Source: Streptomyces armeniacus
Lineage (GTDB): Bacteria > Actinomycetota > Actinomycetes > Streptomycetales > Streptomycetaceae
Length of the DNA: 64,000 bases
Direction of reading: 5' to 3'
Assembly: GCF_003355155.1 (NCBI RefSeq)
Contig: NZ_CP031320.1
Span: 5,633,367 to 5,697,366 of the forward strand
Shown: in pieces, positions 54,852 through 63,220 of the stretch
Layout of the letters: each line of letters opens with the position of its first letter
Position numbering within the stretch: the stretch's first letter is position 1
Made by a program: the position numbers and the translations under genes
Notes under the pieces: generated by a model
Databases searched by the model: none
What the model was told of the DNA's origin: nothing
The model's input: the letters and a program-made list of their open reading frames with translations, nothing else

Positions 54852-56180
54852 ATGGGCACTGCGACGCGCAGCCAGGGCTCCGCAGCCCGGTCCGGCAGCC
54901 CCGGTGCGAACGGTCCCGATGCCGTGGCGAACGGCTCGCGGCCACGCGCCCCCGCGTCCACGGCGCTGCGCACCGAGTCGCGTACGAGCCGGGTGGGGCC
55001 GTTCCAGCTGCAACAGCTCGTGCTGATCGAGCTGGCGCTCGCGGCGCTCGTGATCGGCGCCGCGATCGACAAGCTGATGCTGGTGCCGGCGGGCGTGGTC
55101 GCCGCCGGGCTGGTGCTGTTCGCGCTGATGCGCCGGCACCAGCGGTCGATACGGGACTGGCTGTCCACCGTGCTGGAGCTGCGGGCCCGCAGACGGCAGT
55201 CGGCGCTGCCGCTGACCGAGCGGGTGGACGCGAGCCTGGCTCCGGCGGTCGAGTGCGCGCCGGGGCTGCGGACGTACGCGTTCGTCGACCGGAACCGGCG
55301 CACCGTCGGCATGATCGGCGACGGCAGCTTCCTGACCGCCGTGGTGCGGATAGAGGCGGGAGACAGGGCGCTGCGCCCGGCGTTCGGCGCCCGCGCGCTG
55401 CCGCTGGCGCTGCTGCACGGCGCGCTCGAAGTGGACGGCATACGGCTGGAGTCGGTGCAGCTGGTGCAGCACGTGCAGCCGGCGCCCGCACCGCATCTGC
55501 CCGAGCAGGCGGTGGCCAGGCGGAGTTACGCACCGCTGCAGGAGCAGACGGGCGCGCCCGCGCTGCGGCTGACCTGGGTGGCGCTGAAGCTCGATCCGGA
55601 GCTGTGCCGGGAGGCGGTCGAGGCGCGCGGCGGCGGGCTCGGCGGCGCGCAGCGCGCGCTGCTGCGTACGGCCGACCAGCTGGCGAGCCGGATCACCGGC
55701 GCGGGCTTCCGCGCCACGCTGCTGAACGAGGAGGAGCTGGTCGCCGCCGTGGCCACGTCCGCGTGCGTCAATCCCATCGCCACCGCGCGGGCCAGCCAGC
55801 CCGACGCCCCGCCCGTGCGGCGTACGGCCGAGACGCCGCGCGCCTGGCGCTGCGACGACCGCTGGCACACCACGTACGGCGTGGGCCGCTGGCCGGAGCT
55901 CGGGCGGGCGGCGACGCCGCTGCCGCGGCTGGTCTCGCTGCTGACCGCGGTCCCCGCGCTCACGACCACGTTCAGCCTCACGCTGGGCCGCGGTGTGCGC
56001 CGCCAGTCGGTGGCCGTCAGCGGGCACGTGCGGGTCACCGGGCGTTCGGACACAGAGCTGACGGCGGCGCGGCGCCATCTGGAACAGGCCGCGCGCGGCG
56101 CCAAGGTGGGCCTCATACGGCTGGACCGGGAGCAACTGCCCGGTGTGCTGGCCACGCTGCCGCTGGGGGGTGCGCGCTGA
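54852..56180 (+). CDS. eccE: ESX core component EccE
   Basis: 442 residues. A hydrophilic N-terminal 50 residues precede two adjacent transmembrane helices (about 57-90, LVLIELALAALVIGAAIDKL and the next) and a soluble domain with the EccE pattern (LPLTERVDASLAPAVE, RTVGMIGDGSFLTAVVRIE, WRCDDRWHTTYGVGRWPELG). It is a peripheral member of the ESX membrane complex. ATG 54852 start. The stop overlaps the next start (TGATG), so the pair is coupled. Confidence 0.88.
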   Translation: MGTATRSQGSAARSGSPGANGPDAVANGSRPRAPASTALRTESRTSRVGPFQLQQLVLIELALAALVIGAAIDKLMLVPAGVVAAGLVLFALMRRHQRSIRDWLSTVLELRARRRQSALPLTERVDASLAPAVECAPGLRTYAFVDRNRRTVGMIGDGSFLTAVVRIEAGDRALRPAFGARALPLALLHGALEVDGIRLESVQLVQHVQPAPAPHLPEQAVARRSYAPLQEQTGAPALRLTWVALKLDPELCREAVEARGGGLGGAQRALLRTADQLASRITGAGFRATLLNEEELVAAVATSACVNPIATARASQPDAPPVRRTAETPRAWRCDDRWHTTYGVGRWPELGRAATPLPRLVSLLTAVPALTTTFSLTLGRGVRRQSVAVSGHVRVTGRSDTELTAARRHLEQAARGAKVGLIRLDREQLPGVLATLPLGGAR

Positions 56181-56890
56181 TGGCGTCCGGCATCCGGCAT
56201 CTGCAGGGGCTGCGCGGCCCGCGCCGCGCCCATCACGCGCTGCCCGCCGACCACTTGGCCGCCCTGTCGCTGCCGATCGGCGACGACGGTGTGGTCGTCG
56301 GCAACGACGCGGAGGGCCGCCCGCAGGTGCTCGGCTTCCACCACCCGGTGCCGTACGACGTGGTGCTGGTCGGCGGTCTGTGGACCGCACAGGTGCTGGC
56401 GCTGCGTACGGCGGGCACGGGCGCGCGGGTCGCCGTCGAGACGGGGCGGCAGCAGGCGTGGACCAACATGGTGCAGGCTGCCGGCGGCGGCCTCGAGTGC
56501 ATCACGTTGCACGACGTCGGCCGCGTGCCGCCGCTGGGGGCGACCGTCGGCAGCCCGGTGCTGGTGGTGCGGGACTGCGGCATGCGCCCGCCGCGCGGCC
56601 GGGTCGCCTCGGCGCCCTGGCAGTCGGTGCTGACGCTGCTGCCGTATCTGAGTCCGGTGGCGCCGCGGCTGCTTCGCGGCGCGGCGCTGGTGGGCATCCA
56701 GCGGGTGTCGCCGGACGAGGCGCGGCAGATCGGCCGGGTCATGTCGCTGCCCGCCGCCGACGTGGAGGCGCTGTCCACGCTGGGCGAGGGCGTCACCCTG
56801 TGGTGCACCCGCCGGGACCGGCACTATTCGCTGACGCAGCCGACCGACGCGGAGTCGGGGCTGCTGGGCACGCCGCGCCGGGTGGACTGA
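56180..56890 (+). CDS. EccE-coupled soluble protein, 236 aa
   Basis: 236 residues with no signal peptide and no transmembrane helix. Beta/alpha segments (VVLVGGLWTAQVLALRT, ARVAVETGRQQAWTNM, PVLVVRDCGMRPPRG, VTLWCTRRDRHYSLTQ) recall the soluble part of EccE, which suggests a split or duplicated EccE-related domain. The ATG overlaps the eccE stop by one base. Probably a cytoplasmic partner of EccE; function otherwise unknown. Confidence 0.8.
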   Translation: MASGIRHLQGLRGPRRAHHALPADHLAALSLPIGDDGVVVGNDAEGRPQVLGFHHPVPYDVVLVGGLWTAQVLALRTAGTGARVAVETGRQQAWTNMVQAAGGGLECITLHDVGRVPPLGATVGSPVLVVRDCGMRPPRGRVASAPWQSVLTLLPYLSPVAPRLLRGAALVGIQRVSPDEARQIGRVMSLPAADVEALSTLGEGVTLWCTRRDRHYSLTQPTDAESGLLGTPRRVD

Positions 56891-56910
56891 CCGGGCGGAC
56901 CGGCCGCCAA

Positions 56911-56926
56911 GGGCGGCGCGCCGCCC
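56911..56926. terminator. Palindrome between convergent genes
   Basis: GGGCGGCGCGCCGCCC is a perfect 16-bp palindrome in the 39-bp gap between the 236-aa gene and the convergent beta-propeller gene. It may act as a small bidirectional terminator; the loop would have to open at its centre. Confidence 0.35.
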
Positions 56927-56929
56927 GCC

Positions 56930-58513
56930 TCACTCGAAGGCGGTGAGCATGAACTTCTCGCTGCCGCCCAGCGATTCGTACCCGGTGAAGAACTGCCCCC
57001 GGTCGAAGTAGACGGAGATCGGGGTGCCCGGCCAGCCGTACGCCTCCAGCTCCGTCTCGCTCTGGCTGTCGGGATGCCGCTGGTACAGCGAGCTCTCCCC
57101 GTTCTCCGGCGTGAAGCGGCGCAGCTGCCCGCCGCTCTCCCGGGTGGGCTCCACGTACACGATGAGGTTGCCGCCGTCCACGCCGACCGGCAGCCCGGAG
57201 CGCTTCGTGCCCACCGGCCGCGACCACTTGATGCGCCCGTCGGAGAGGTCGAACGCCACGATCTTGTTCTCCCGCCAGTCGTCGGCCAGGGAGCCGCTGC
57301 TGCGCACGCTGTCCGTCGGCAGATAGAGCGTGTCGTGGGCGACTACGGCGGCGTTGCAGCCGTAGTCGGCGTACGTGCAGTTGGGAAGGTACTTCCTCTT
57401 CGGCACGTCGTCGTCCGGGCTGGTGTTGCCCGTCACGATGGAGACGCGGGAGCGGAGCTTCCCCTTCTCGTCCAGGGTGATGAACTCGCTCTCGATGTAG
57501 TGCGTGTCGTAGCCGAGCCCGATCACCACCGGAGCCTTGGACGCGAAGAACATCGGCTTCTTGCCCGCGGGCACCGCCCAGCTCCAGTGCGTGCTCCCGC
57601 CGTCCGGGTCGAGCCGCCGCACCTCGTACGAGGTCGTTCCGCCGCTCTCCTTGAACACCGTGGCCAGCAGGCTGTCGTCGCCCGCCAGATACTGCACCTG
57701 CCAGCCGCCGGACAGCTTCCGCTGCCACTGCTCCTCGCCGTCGGCGGCGCCGTACGCGGTCAGTCGGCCGTCGTGCCCGACGATCACGGACTCGTCGGTA
57801 CGGGCGGTGATGGCCCACTCGACCTTGTCGCCGTTGGCGTACTTGGCGGGCAGGTCCTTCGTCCACGTCTGCTTGTGGCTGCGCGTGTCGACGGCGGTGA
57901 GCTTGTTGCAGACTCCCCCGGACTCGTAGGTGAGGACGATGAAGCCGCCTTTGGGGCCCGTACGGCTGCCGCAGATGTCGCCGGGGAACGCGACCTTCCA
58001 CCGGACGTCGCCCTTCTCCCGCCCATACGCCTTGATCTCCTTGAGCTCCGGCTTGATCACGGAGTCCCCGTTGAACCAGATCCCGGGCGACTCCGATGCC
58101 TGGTGGTCGACGATCTTCCCCTTCGGCGCGGGCGCCTGCCAGGCGATGCTGCTGACCTTCTTGTGCGCGTACTCGGGCTTGGGCGGCGCGGACGGCTTCC
58201 CCTTCGACTCGCCGCCACCGCCCCCGCCGTCGTCACCCGGGGCGAACACCAGCCATCCGCCGCCCGCGAGGAGCGCCGCCACCACGGCGGTCACGACGGC
58301 CGCCATCACACCCCTGCGCCGTCCGCCCGGCCCACCCGGCCCGCCCGGAGGCCGCGGCGGCAGCGTGGGCGGGGCGGGCGGCATGCCCGGCACCGCGGGC
58401 TGCTGCCCGCCCGCGTACGGGTTCGGGCCCTGCCAGCCGGGCTGGGGCGGCGGGTTGTACGGCGGGTGGTACGGGGTGTTGTCCGGGCCGTTGGGGGCGG
58501 GCGGTTGTGTCAT
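56930..58513 (-). CDS. Membrane-anchored PQQ-like beta-propeller protein 1
   Basis: 527 residues. A Pro/Gly-rich cytoplasmic N-terminus (about 1-65) precedes one transmembrane helix (about 70-92, VMAAVVTAVVAALLAGGGWL) and a Gly/Lys linker. From about 115 to the end there are PQQ/WD-like blades (LTAVDTRSHKQTWTKDL, LTAYGAADGEEQWQRKL, IVAFDLSDGRIKWSRPV). The propeller is outside the cell. It may be a scaffold or ligand sensor; no catalytic motif is visible. A paralogue lies directly upstream on the same strand, 110 bp away. Confidence 0.85.
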   Translation of the reverse strand: MTQPPAPNGPDNTPYHPPYNPPPQPGWQGPNPYAGGQQPAVPGMPPAPPTLPPRPPGGPGGPGGRRRGVMAAVVTAVVAALLAGGGWLVFAPGDDGGGGGGESKGKPSAPPKPEYAHKKVSSIAWQAPAPKGKIVDHQASESPGIWFNGDSVIKPELKEIKAYGREKGDVRWKVAFPGDICGSRTGPKGGFIVLTYESGGVCNKLTAVDTRSHKQTWTKDLPAKYANGDKVEWAITARTDESVIVGHDGRLTAYGAADGEEQWQRKLSGGWQVQYLAGDDSLLATVFKESGGTTSYEVRRLDPDGGSTHWSWAVPAGKKPMFFASKAPVVIGLGYDTHYIESEFITLDEKGKLRSRVSIVTGNTSPDDDVPKRKYLPNCTYADYGCNAAVVAHDTLYLPTDSVRSSGSLADDWRENKIVAFDLSDGRIKWSRPVGTKRSGLPVGVDGGNLIVYVEPTRESGGQLRRFTPENGESSLYQRHPDSQSETELEAYGWPGTPISVYFDRGQFFTGYESLGGSEKFMLTAFE

Positions 58514-58623
58514 GACAGGCGGTGAACTCCGGTTTCGGGAAGCGCGCGGCGACGGCGGGGGCGGCGCGGCGGGCGGTCATGGTAGACGGACCTCGGCACG
58601 GGCCGCTTCGAATAAAACGGCCG

Positions 58624-60069
58624 TCATCTGAAGGCGGCGACGAGAGGGCTCGCCGTCTCTTCCTCCGGTGCTTCGGAGGTCACTTCCTGCGCGGCGAGGA
58701 AGAACATGCCGCGGTGCAGCACCGGCAGCGCGTCCTCGGCCAGGCCGATCTCCTGCTCGCTGGTCTGGGCCGGGTGGCGTTCGTAGACCGTGCGCTTGCC
58801 GGTCTTCCGGTCGTAGCGCAGCAGGGCACCGCCCTTCTCGCCCGTGGGCGGCTCGTAGCCGACGAAGTCGCCGTCGACGGTGCCGGCAAGCACCAGTTCC
58901 CGCTTGTCCTCGGGTTCGCCGACCCAGACGGCGGCGCCGGTCTTCAGGTCGTGGGCGAGGACGGAGTTGACGGTGGCACCGCCGTCGCCGGCGGAACTGT
59001 GGGACTCGCCCTGCACGTAGACGGCGTCGTCGCTGACGACGATGCCCGGGCAGAGCGCGTTCTGGTCGCTGCAGATGTAGCGCGCCTGCCGCTTCATGTC
59101 GATGCGTACGGGTTTCCTGCCCTCGCCTTCGAGGTGCATCAGGAACTCGACCTCGCCCGTCTCCTCGCGGCCGAGCGCCACGACGAGCGGCGAGGTCGAC
59201 GGGATCTTGAGCGCTTCGAGGTCACCGGGCACGTCCCAGGTCCAGTCCGGTTTGCCCGTCTTCGGGTCGTACACCCAGACCTCGCTGCTGCCGAGGTTGT
59301 CGCAGTAGCCGGTGACGACCAGCTGCTCGCCGCCGCGCATCCCCTTGGCGCCGCACTCGCTGGTCGGCGAACTCCCGTGCAGCCGCTTCCTGTCGTCGAT
59401 GCGGTAGACGGACCAGCCGCTGAGGGAGGCGATGCCGACGGTGTTCTCGGTGACGGCCACTTCGCCCGCCTCGAAACGTTCCGGGTCGTCCGGGTCGGTG
59501 AGCTGCCGCGTCCACAGCCGCTTCCCCTCCTCCAGGTCGACGACGGTCAGCGAGCGGCACTCGTCGCCGTGCTGTACGGCGGCCCTGCCCGCGGCGGACT
59601 CGACGGAGGTGCCGCAGACCCGCCCCTGGAGCGGAACGCCCCACCTCTTCTTGCCGGTTGCGAGGTCGTGCGCCACCACCTCGTCCGGCTGCGTCTTCAC
59701 GACCGCCTCGTCCGTGAACCAGGTGCCGGGCGCCGGTGCCTGCTCGGGCGCCTGGCGCGCGGGCTTCGTCCAGGCGATCCCGGCACTCGCACGGTGCTCG
59801 GGGAGCGGTGAGTCGTCGCGTGCCGCGGGCCCGGACTCCGAGCCCGTACGGGAACCGTCCCGGGCGATCAGCCAGCCGCCGGTGCCGAGTCCGGCCGCGA
59901 GCAGGACGGCGAGGACGGTGAGCAGGGCGTTGCGGCGGCGACGGCCGCCCCCGCCGCCGGACGGCCCGGTCCCGCCGGGCGGGACCGGCGGCCCGAACCC
60001 CGGGGGCGGGGTCGGGGTGTCCCACTGCGGGGGTATCAACTGGTGCCGCGGGGCCACCGGCTCGTGCAC
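58624..60069 (-). CDS. Membrane-anchored PQQ-like beta-propeller protein 2
   Basis: 481 residues, with the same plan as protein 1: Pro/Gly-rich N-terminus, one transmembrane helix (about 47-66, NALLTVLAVLLAAGLGTGGWL), then propeller blades (VVAHDLATGKKRWGVPL, LTVVDLEEGKRLWTRQL, VLAHDLKTGAAVWVGEP). It is probably a tandem duplicate that has diverged. The start is uncertain: GTG 60069 overlaps the upstream gene by 34 bp and lacks a good ribosome binding site; GTG 60057 is an alternative. Confidence 0.82.
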   Translation of the reverse strand: MHEPVAPRHQLIPPQWDTPTPPPGFGPPVPPGGTGPSGGGGGRRRRNALLTVLAVLLAAGLGTGGWLIARDGSRTGSESGPAARDDSPLPEHRASAGIAWTKPARQAPEQAPAPGTWFTDEAVVKTQPDEVVAHDLATGKKRWGVPLQGRVCGTSVESAAGRAAVQHGDECRSLTVVDLEEGKRLWTRQLTDPDDPERFEAGEVAVTENTVGIASLSGWSVYRIDDRKRLHGSSPTSECGAKGMRGGEQLVVTGYCDNLGSSEVWVYDPKTGKPDWTWDVPGDLEALKIPSTSPLVVALGREETGEVEFLMHLEGEGRKPVRIDMKRQARYICSDQNALCPGIVVSDDAVYVQGESHSSAGDGGATVNSVLAHDLKTGAAVWVGEPEDKRELVLAGTVDGDFVGYEPPTGEKGGALLRYDRKTGKRTVYERHPAQTSEQEIGLAEDALPVLHRGMFFLAAQEVTSEAPEEETASPLVAAFR

Positions 60070-61358
60070 CCACGATCGTAACCCGCAGGTTTCGTCGGCG
60101 GCGACAGAGGTGTATACGAGCCAGGGCCGCCGCCACCGCTGTCGCCGCCGCGCGTGCTGTGCGCGGCGACGCCGCCGGAGACGGGGCTCGCGGGGCGGGA
60201 CGCACCGCCGCCGTCCCCGGCCGCTCCGCCGCCACCGCCTCCGCTGCCGCCGCCTCCGCCGCGCGCGCCGTGGGTGTTGATGCCCTGCCGGAGCGTCGTG
60301 GCGGGGGACGCGACGATCGCGGCGGACGTACGGGACGCCGCGTCCTGGCTCGCGTTGCGGTAGTTGACGATCTCGTCGCCGAAGCCGGGCACGAAGCGGT
60401 AGATCATCGCGGAGGCGAAGATGGCGAGAATGATGATCGCCAGCCCGGACACGATGGCCGAAACCGAGTTCGGCCCCTCCGACGTCGTCAGCGCGCCCGC
60501 CAGGCTCAGTACGATCATGATGACCGGCTTGACGAGCACCACCGCGATCATGAGGCCCGCCCAACGGCGCACCTTGCCCCACAGGTTCTTGTCCACCAGC
60601 CCCGCGTACACCGCCGTGCCGAGCAGCGCCCCGACGTACAGCAGCGTCGCCCGCAGCACCAGCTCCAGATAGAGCACGCCGGCGGCGAGGACGGAGATCA
60701 GCGACACCAGTATCAGCATGATCGGCCCGCCGCCGATGCCCGTGCCCTTCTCCAGGGCCTCGGCGAACGTACCGAAGAACGCGTCCGTGTCACTGCTCGT
60801 GCCCGTCGCGATGGCCGCCGTCACGGAGTCGGTCGCGGTGACGACGGTGTACAGCACCAGCGGCGTGAACGCGGACGCCAGCACGACCAGCCACAGAAAG
60901 CCGATCGCCTCGGTGAACGCCTCCACGAACGGCACGCCGCGCACGGCCCGCTTGGCCACCGCGAGCAGCCACAGGACGAGCGTGAGGATGGTCGACGCGG
61001 CGAACACGATGGCGTACTGGCGGAGGAACGAGGTGTTGGTGAAGTCGACCGTGGACGTCTCGTTGACCAGGTCCGACAGCTTGTGGATGGTCCACGCGGC
61101 GGCCTCGGCGAAGCCCTTGGCGAGGGAGTTGAGGGGGTCGACGAGATACTCGGGCTCGGGCTGCTCACCGCCGCCTCCGCCGCCGCCACCGTCGTCCTCG
61201 CAGAAATCCCTGGCCGGTCCGCGTACCTCGTCGCACGCGTCGTCCTCCGGCTTGGGCGACGGTGCCGCCGCGGCACGGGTTGCCAGGACCAGCCCGGCGG
61301 CCTGACCTCCTGCCACGAGGGAAGCCACGGTCAGGAACCGCCGTGTGTCAACGGGCAT
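60036..61358 (-). CDS. VirB6/TrbL-like polytopic membrane protein
   Basis: 440 residues. A probable signal segment (to about 34), an acidic and Gly-rich linker (about 58-64), then six or more transmembrane helices from about 105 to 330 and a Gly/Ser-rich tail of about 90 residues. The helix pattern (FLRQYAIVFAASTILTLVLW, LWLVVLASAFTPLVLYTVV, IMLILVSLISVLAAGVLYLE) is that of actinobacterial TrbL/VirB6-like conjugation proteins. ATG 61358 follows GGAGGG. It overlaps the VirB8/TcpC-like gene by 11 bp, so the two are coupled. Whether they belong to ESX, conjugation or another machine is open. Confidence 0.75.
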   Translation of the reverse strand: MPVDTRRFLTVASLVAGGQAAGLVLATRAAAAPSPKPEDDACDEVRGPARDFCEDDGGGGGGGGEQPEPEYLVDPLNSLAKGFAEAAAWTIHKLSDLVNETSTVDFTNTSFLRQYAIVFAASTILTLVLWLLAVAKRAVRGVPFVEAFTEAIGFLWLVVLASAFTPLVLYTVVTATDSVTAAIATGTSSDTDAFFGTFAEALEKGTGIGGGPIMLILVSLISVLAAGVLYLELVLRATLLYVGALLGTAVYAGLVDKNLWGKVRRWAGLMIAVVLVKPVIMIVLSLAGALTTSEGPNSVSAIVSGLAIIILAIFASAMIYRFVPGFGDEIVNYRNASQDAASRTSAAIVASPATTLRQGINTHGARGGGGGSGGGGGGAAGDGGGASRPASPVSGGVAAHSTRGGDSGGGGPGSYTPLSPPTKPAGYDRGCTSRWPRGTS

Positions 61359-62262
61359 AGGTGAACCCTCCGAACCCTTCCACGGCCTCACTCATCTCCT
61401 CGGCACGAGAGGCTTGTTGGTCCCTGCCGACAGGCGTCGGGCCGTCCTTCTGCTTGAAGTCGACCACCTTCCAGTCGTCACCGGCCCGTTTGAGATCGAA
61501 GGTGGTGGTGTACCAGCTCTCCGAGACGGGGTTCTTGGAATCGGTGCCCGCGAGCCCGAAAAGCGACGAGTACCAGACGCTGACCTTGGCGCTGCCCTCG
61601 TCGTACTCCTGCGTCTGCGTGCCCACGGGGATCACGCGGGAGATGAAGGTGAGGCCCGAGGGAGTCGACCCGTCGCTCTTCAGCCCGATGCGCTTCAGGA
61701 ACGCGGCGTCCCCGTAGACCTTGTCCAGCGAGGCCTTGCGCGTGGCCGCGATGTCGGGGGCGTAGACGGCGTCGACGATCTGGCTCCTGCTCGCGCTGTC
61801 GAACATGCCGTCCCCGCCGAGGGCCACCATGTAGTTCGCCGCCGCACTCTGCGCCCCCTGCTCCGACTGCGCGAAGCCGGACGGGATGCCCGTGGCGGCG
61901 TTCTTGTCCGTTACGGGCTCGCGGCCCGTCGGGGCCGTCGGCTGGGCGGCGGCGTCCTTGCCGTCGTCCGCGCGGGTGCCGCCGGAGTCCGAACCGCCGC
62001 CGTCACCGCTGCGGTTGGCGAACGCGATCGCCGCGATGAGCAGCACCACGACGCCCACCACGGTGACCAGGCTGCGGCCGGGGCGGCCGGCGGAGCGTCT
62101 GCCGACGCCGTACACGTCGCCGTCCTCGCCCGGCAGCCGCGTGCGCGTCCCCAGGCGGCCGGTGCCGCCCGCGGAGTCGCCGGCCGAACCGCGTCTTCTC
62201 GACGGGCCCGTCTCGCCGCCCGTACGACCGCGCTCGTCGTACCCGTCGCCGCCGATGCTCAT
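61348..62262 (-). CDS. VirB8/TcpC-like single-pass membrane protein
   Basis: 304 residues. A charged Gly/Arg-rich cytoplasmic N-terminus (about 1-62), one transmembrane helix (about 64-82, LVTVVGVVVLLIAAIAFA), a disordered linker, and an NTF2-fold-like extracytoplasmic domain ending in TTFDLKRAGDDWKVVDF, the pattern of VirB8/TcpC conjugation proteins. ATG 62262 overlaps the stop of a 9-codon upstream ORF produced by a duplication of the start region. It is the first gene of the unit leading to the VirB6-like gene. Confidence 0.75.
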   Translation of the reverse strand: MSIGGDGYDERGRTGGETGPSRRRGSAGDSAGGTGRLGTRTRLPGEDGDVYGVGRRSAGRPGRSLVTVVGVVVLLIAAIAFANRSGDGGGSDSGGTRADDGKDAAAQPTAPTGREPVTDKNAATGIPSGFAQSEQGAQSAAANYMVALGGDGMFDSASRSQIVDAVYAPDIAATRKASLDKVYGDAAFLKRIGLKSDGSTPSGLTFISRVIPVGTQTQEYDEGSAKVSVWYSSLFGLAGTDSKNPVSESWYTTTFDLKRAGDDWKVVDFKQKDGPTPVGRDQQASRAEEMSEAVEGFGGFTYAR

Positions 62263-62307
62263 GCCGGACGTGCTCCCTCAACGCTCATGCCGGACGTGCC
62301 CCTCAAC
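62257..62307 (-). repeat. Tandem duplication of a ribosome binding site and start codon
   Basis: A 26-bp unit at 62257-62282 is repeated as a 25-bp unit at 62283-62307 (one C missing). Each copy, read on the minus strand, contains GTTGAGGG followed by GGCATGAGC, that is, a ribosome binding site and ATG. A 10-bp repeat CAACTCTCAG occurs twice just beyond, at about 62304-62323. Confidence 0.85.
62259..62288 (-). CDS. Possible 9-codon upstream ORF (leader peptide)
   Basis: ATG at 62288 in the outer repeat copy opens a frame MSVEGARPA that stops at TGA 62261-62259; that TGA overlaps the ATG of the VirB8-like gene (ATGA). With its own GAGGGG it may be translated and feed ribosomes into the main gene. 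No evidence beyond the sequence. Confidence 0.4.
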   Translation of the reverse strand: MSVEGARPA

Positions 62308-62567
62308 TCTCAGCAACTCTCAGTCAGTCAACCGCCGTCACTGCATTGTCCCCTCACACGACGTTAGCGGGGGTACCGGCTGCGTGGGTCCAGTGAGACG
62401 GAGGGACCGGGGCATCTCCTCGGATTGCCGGAGGCAGCCGGGGGCGCAGCGGTCGCACACCCGTACCAACGTGCGCTCCCGCCCCCGGCGGCACCCGCGG
62501 CACCCCGGCCGGCGGCACGCGACCGAAATCTGTCGCGTGCACCGGATCTTGCCGAGGCGGTCCGGAT

Positions 62568-62579
62568 CTGTCGTGACAG
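62568..62579 (+). promoter_or_regulatory. Palindrome upstream of the VOC gene
   Basis: CTGTCGTGACAG (5-bp arms) lies 104 bp before the VOC start in the 421-bp stretch 62263-62683. A related ATCTGTCGCG occurs at 62528-62537. Nothing else recognisable is in this stretch apart from the start-region repeats. Confidence 0.3.
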
Positions 62580-62683
62580 GGCGCGCGGGGCCGATCTACG
62601 ATCGGAGGACGGCATCGCGCGTCGGTCACCGGCCGGGTGAGGCGTGGAGGTGCCCGTGAGATGCCTGACGGAGGCATTCCACC

Positions 62684-63082
62684 GTGTCAGTCGAGTTGAA
62701 TCACACCATCATTCACGCCCGTGACAACCGGGCTTCCGCCGAATTCCTGGCGCACATCCTCGATTTGGAGACCGGGGCCGAGTGGGGCCCGTTCATCCCC
62801 GTGCAGACCAGCAACGGCGTCACCCTGGACTTCGCGTCCATCGATCCCGAGTCGATCGTCATGCAGCACTACGCGTTCCTCGTGACCGAGGAGGAGTTCG
62901 ACGGGATCTTCCAGCGGATCAAGGACGGCGGTGTCGAGTACGCCGCCGATCCGCACTGGAAGCGGCCCGGCGAGATCAACCACAACGACGGCGGGCGCGG
63001 CGTGTACTTCATGGATCCCGCCGGTCACGGCATGGAAGTGATCACGCGCCCGTACGGCGGATGGGACGCCGTAGGCGCGTAG
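62684..63082 (+). CDS. VOC-superfamily (glyoxalase/dioxygenase-fold) protein
   Basis: 132 residues with paired beta-alpha-beta-beta-beta modules. Metal-ligand positions are present: His in ELNHTIIHA (residue 6), His in IVMQHYAFLV and Glu in GHGMEVITRP. It could be a lyase, dioxygenase or a resistance protein; the substrate is not apparent. GTG 62684 follows GGAGGC. It is followed by an octamer repeat that covers its stop codon. Confidence 0.88.
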   Translation: MSVELNHTIIHARDNRASAEFLAHILDLETGAEWGPFIPVQTSNGVTLDFASIDPESIVMQHYAFLVTEEEFDGIFQRIKDGGVEYAADPHWKRPGEINHNDGGRGVYFMDPAGHGMEVITRPYGGWDAVGA

Positions 63083-63117
63083 GCGCGTAAGCACGTAGGC
63101 GCCTAGGCGCGTAAGGG
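63070..63117. repeat. Six-fold degenerate octamer tandem repeat
   Basis: Six consecutive 8-bp units of CGTAGGCG (variants CGTAAGCA, CCTAGGCG, CGTAAGGG) run from 63070 to 63117. The first two units overlap the last codons and TAG stop of the VOC gene. It resembles slippage-generated sequence. Confidence 0.8.
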
Positions 63118-63220
63118 CAGCCGTGTCCGGTCCACCGTAAGGGCCACCGTGCCCCGCATCAGTCCACTGTCGTCCGATTGGACCTGTTGGGCCGGTGCGG
63201 GGCACGGCTAGCTTTCCCGC

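Noticed and set aside
56242..56390. Upstream extension of the eccB frame to 56390
   Set aside because: The extension runs antisense to eccE and the 236-aa gene; the MASRRDELNAYTFAKKR start at 54656 is the EccB N-terminus.
60070..60582. N-terminal extension of beta-propeller 2 to 60582
   Set aside because: It would overlap the VirB6-like gene by more than 500 bp in a composition typical of an off-frame.
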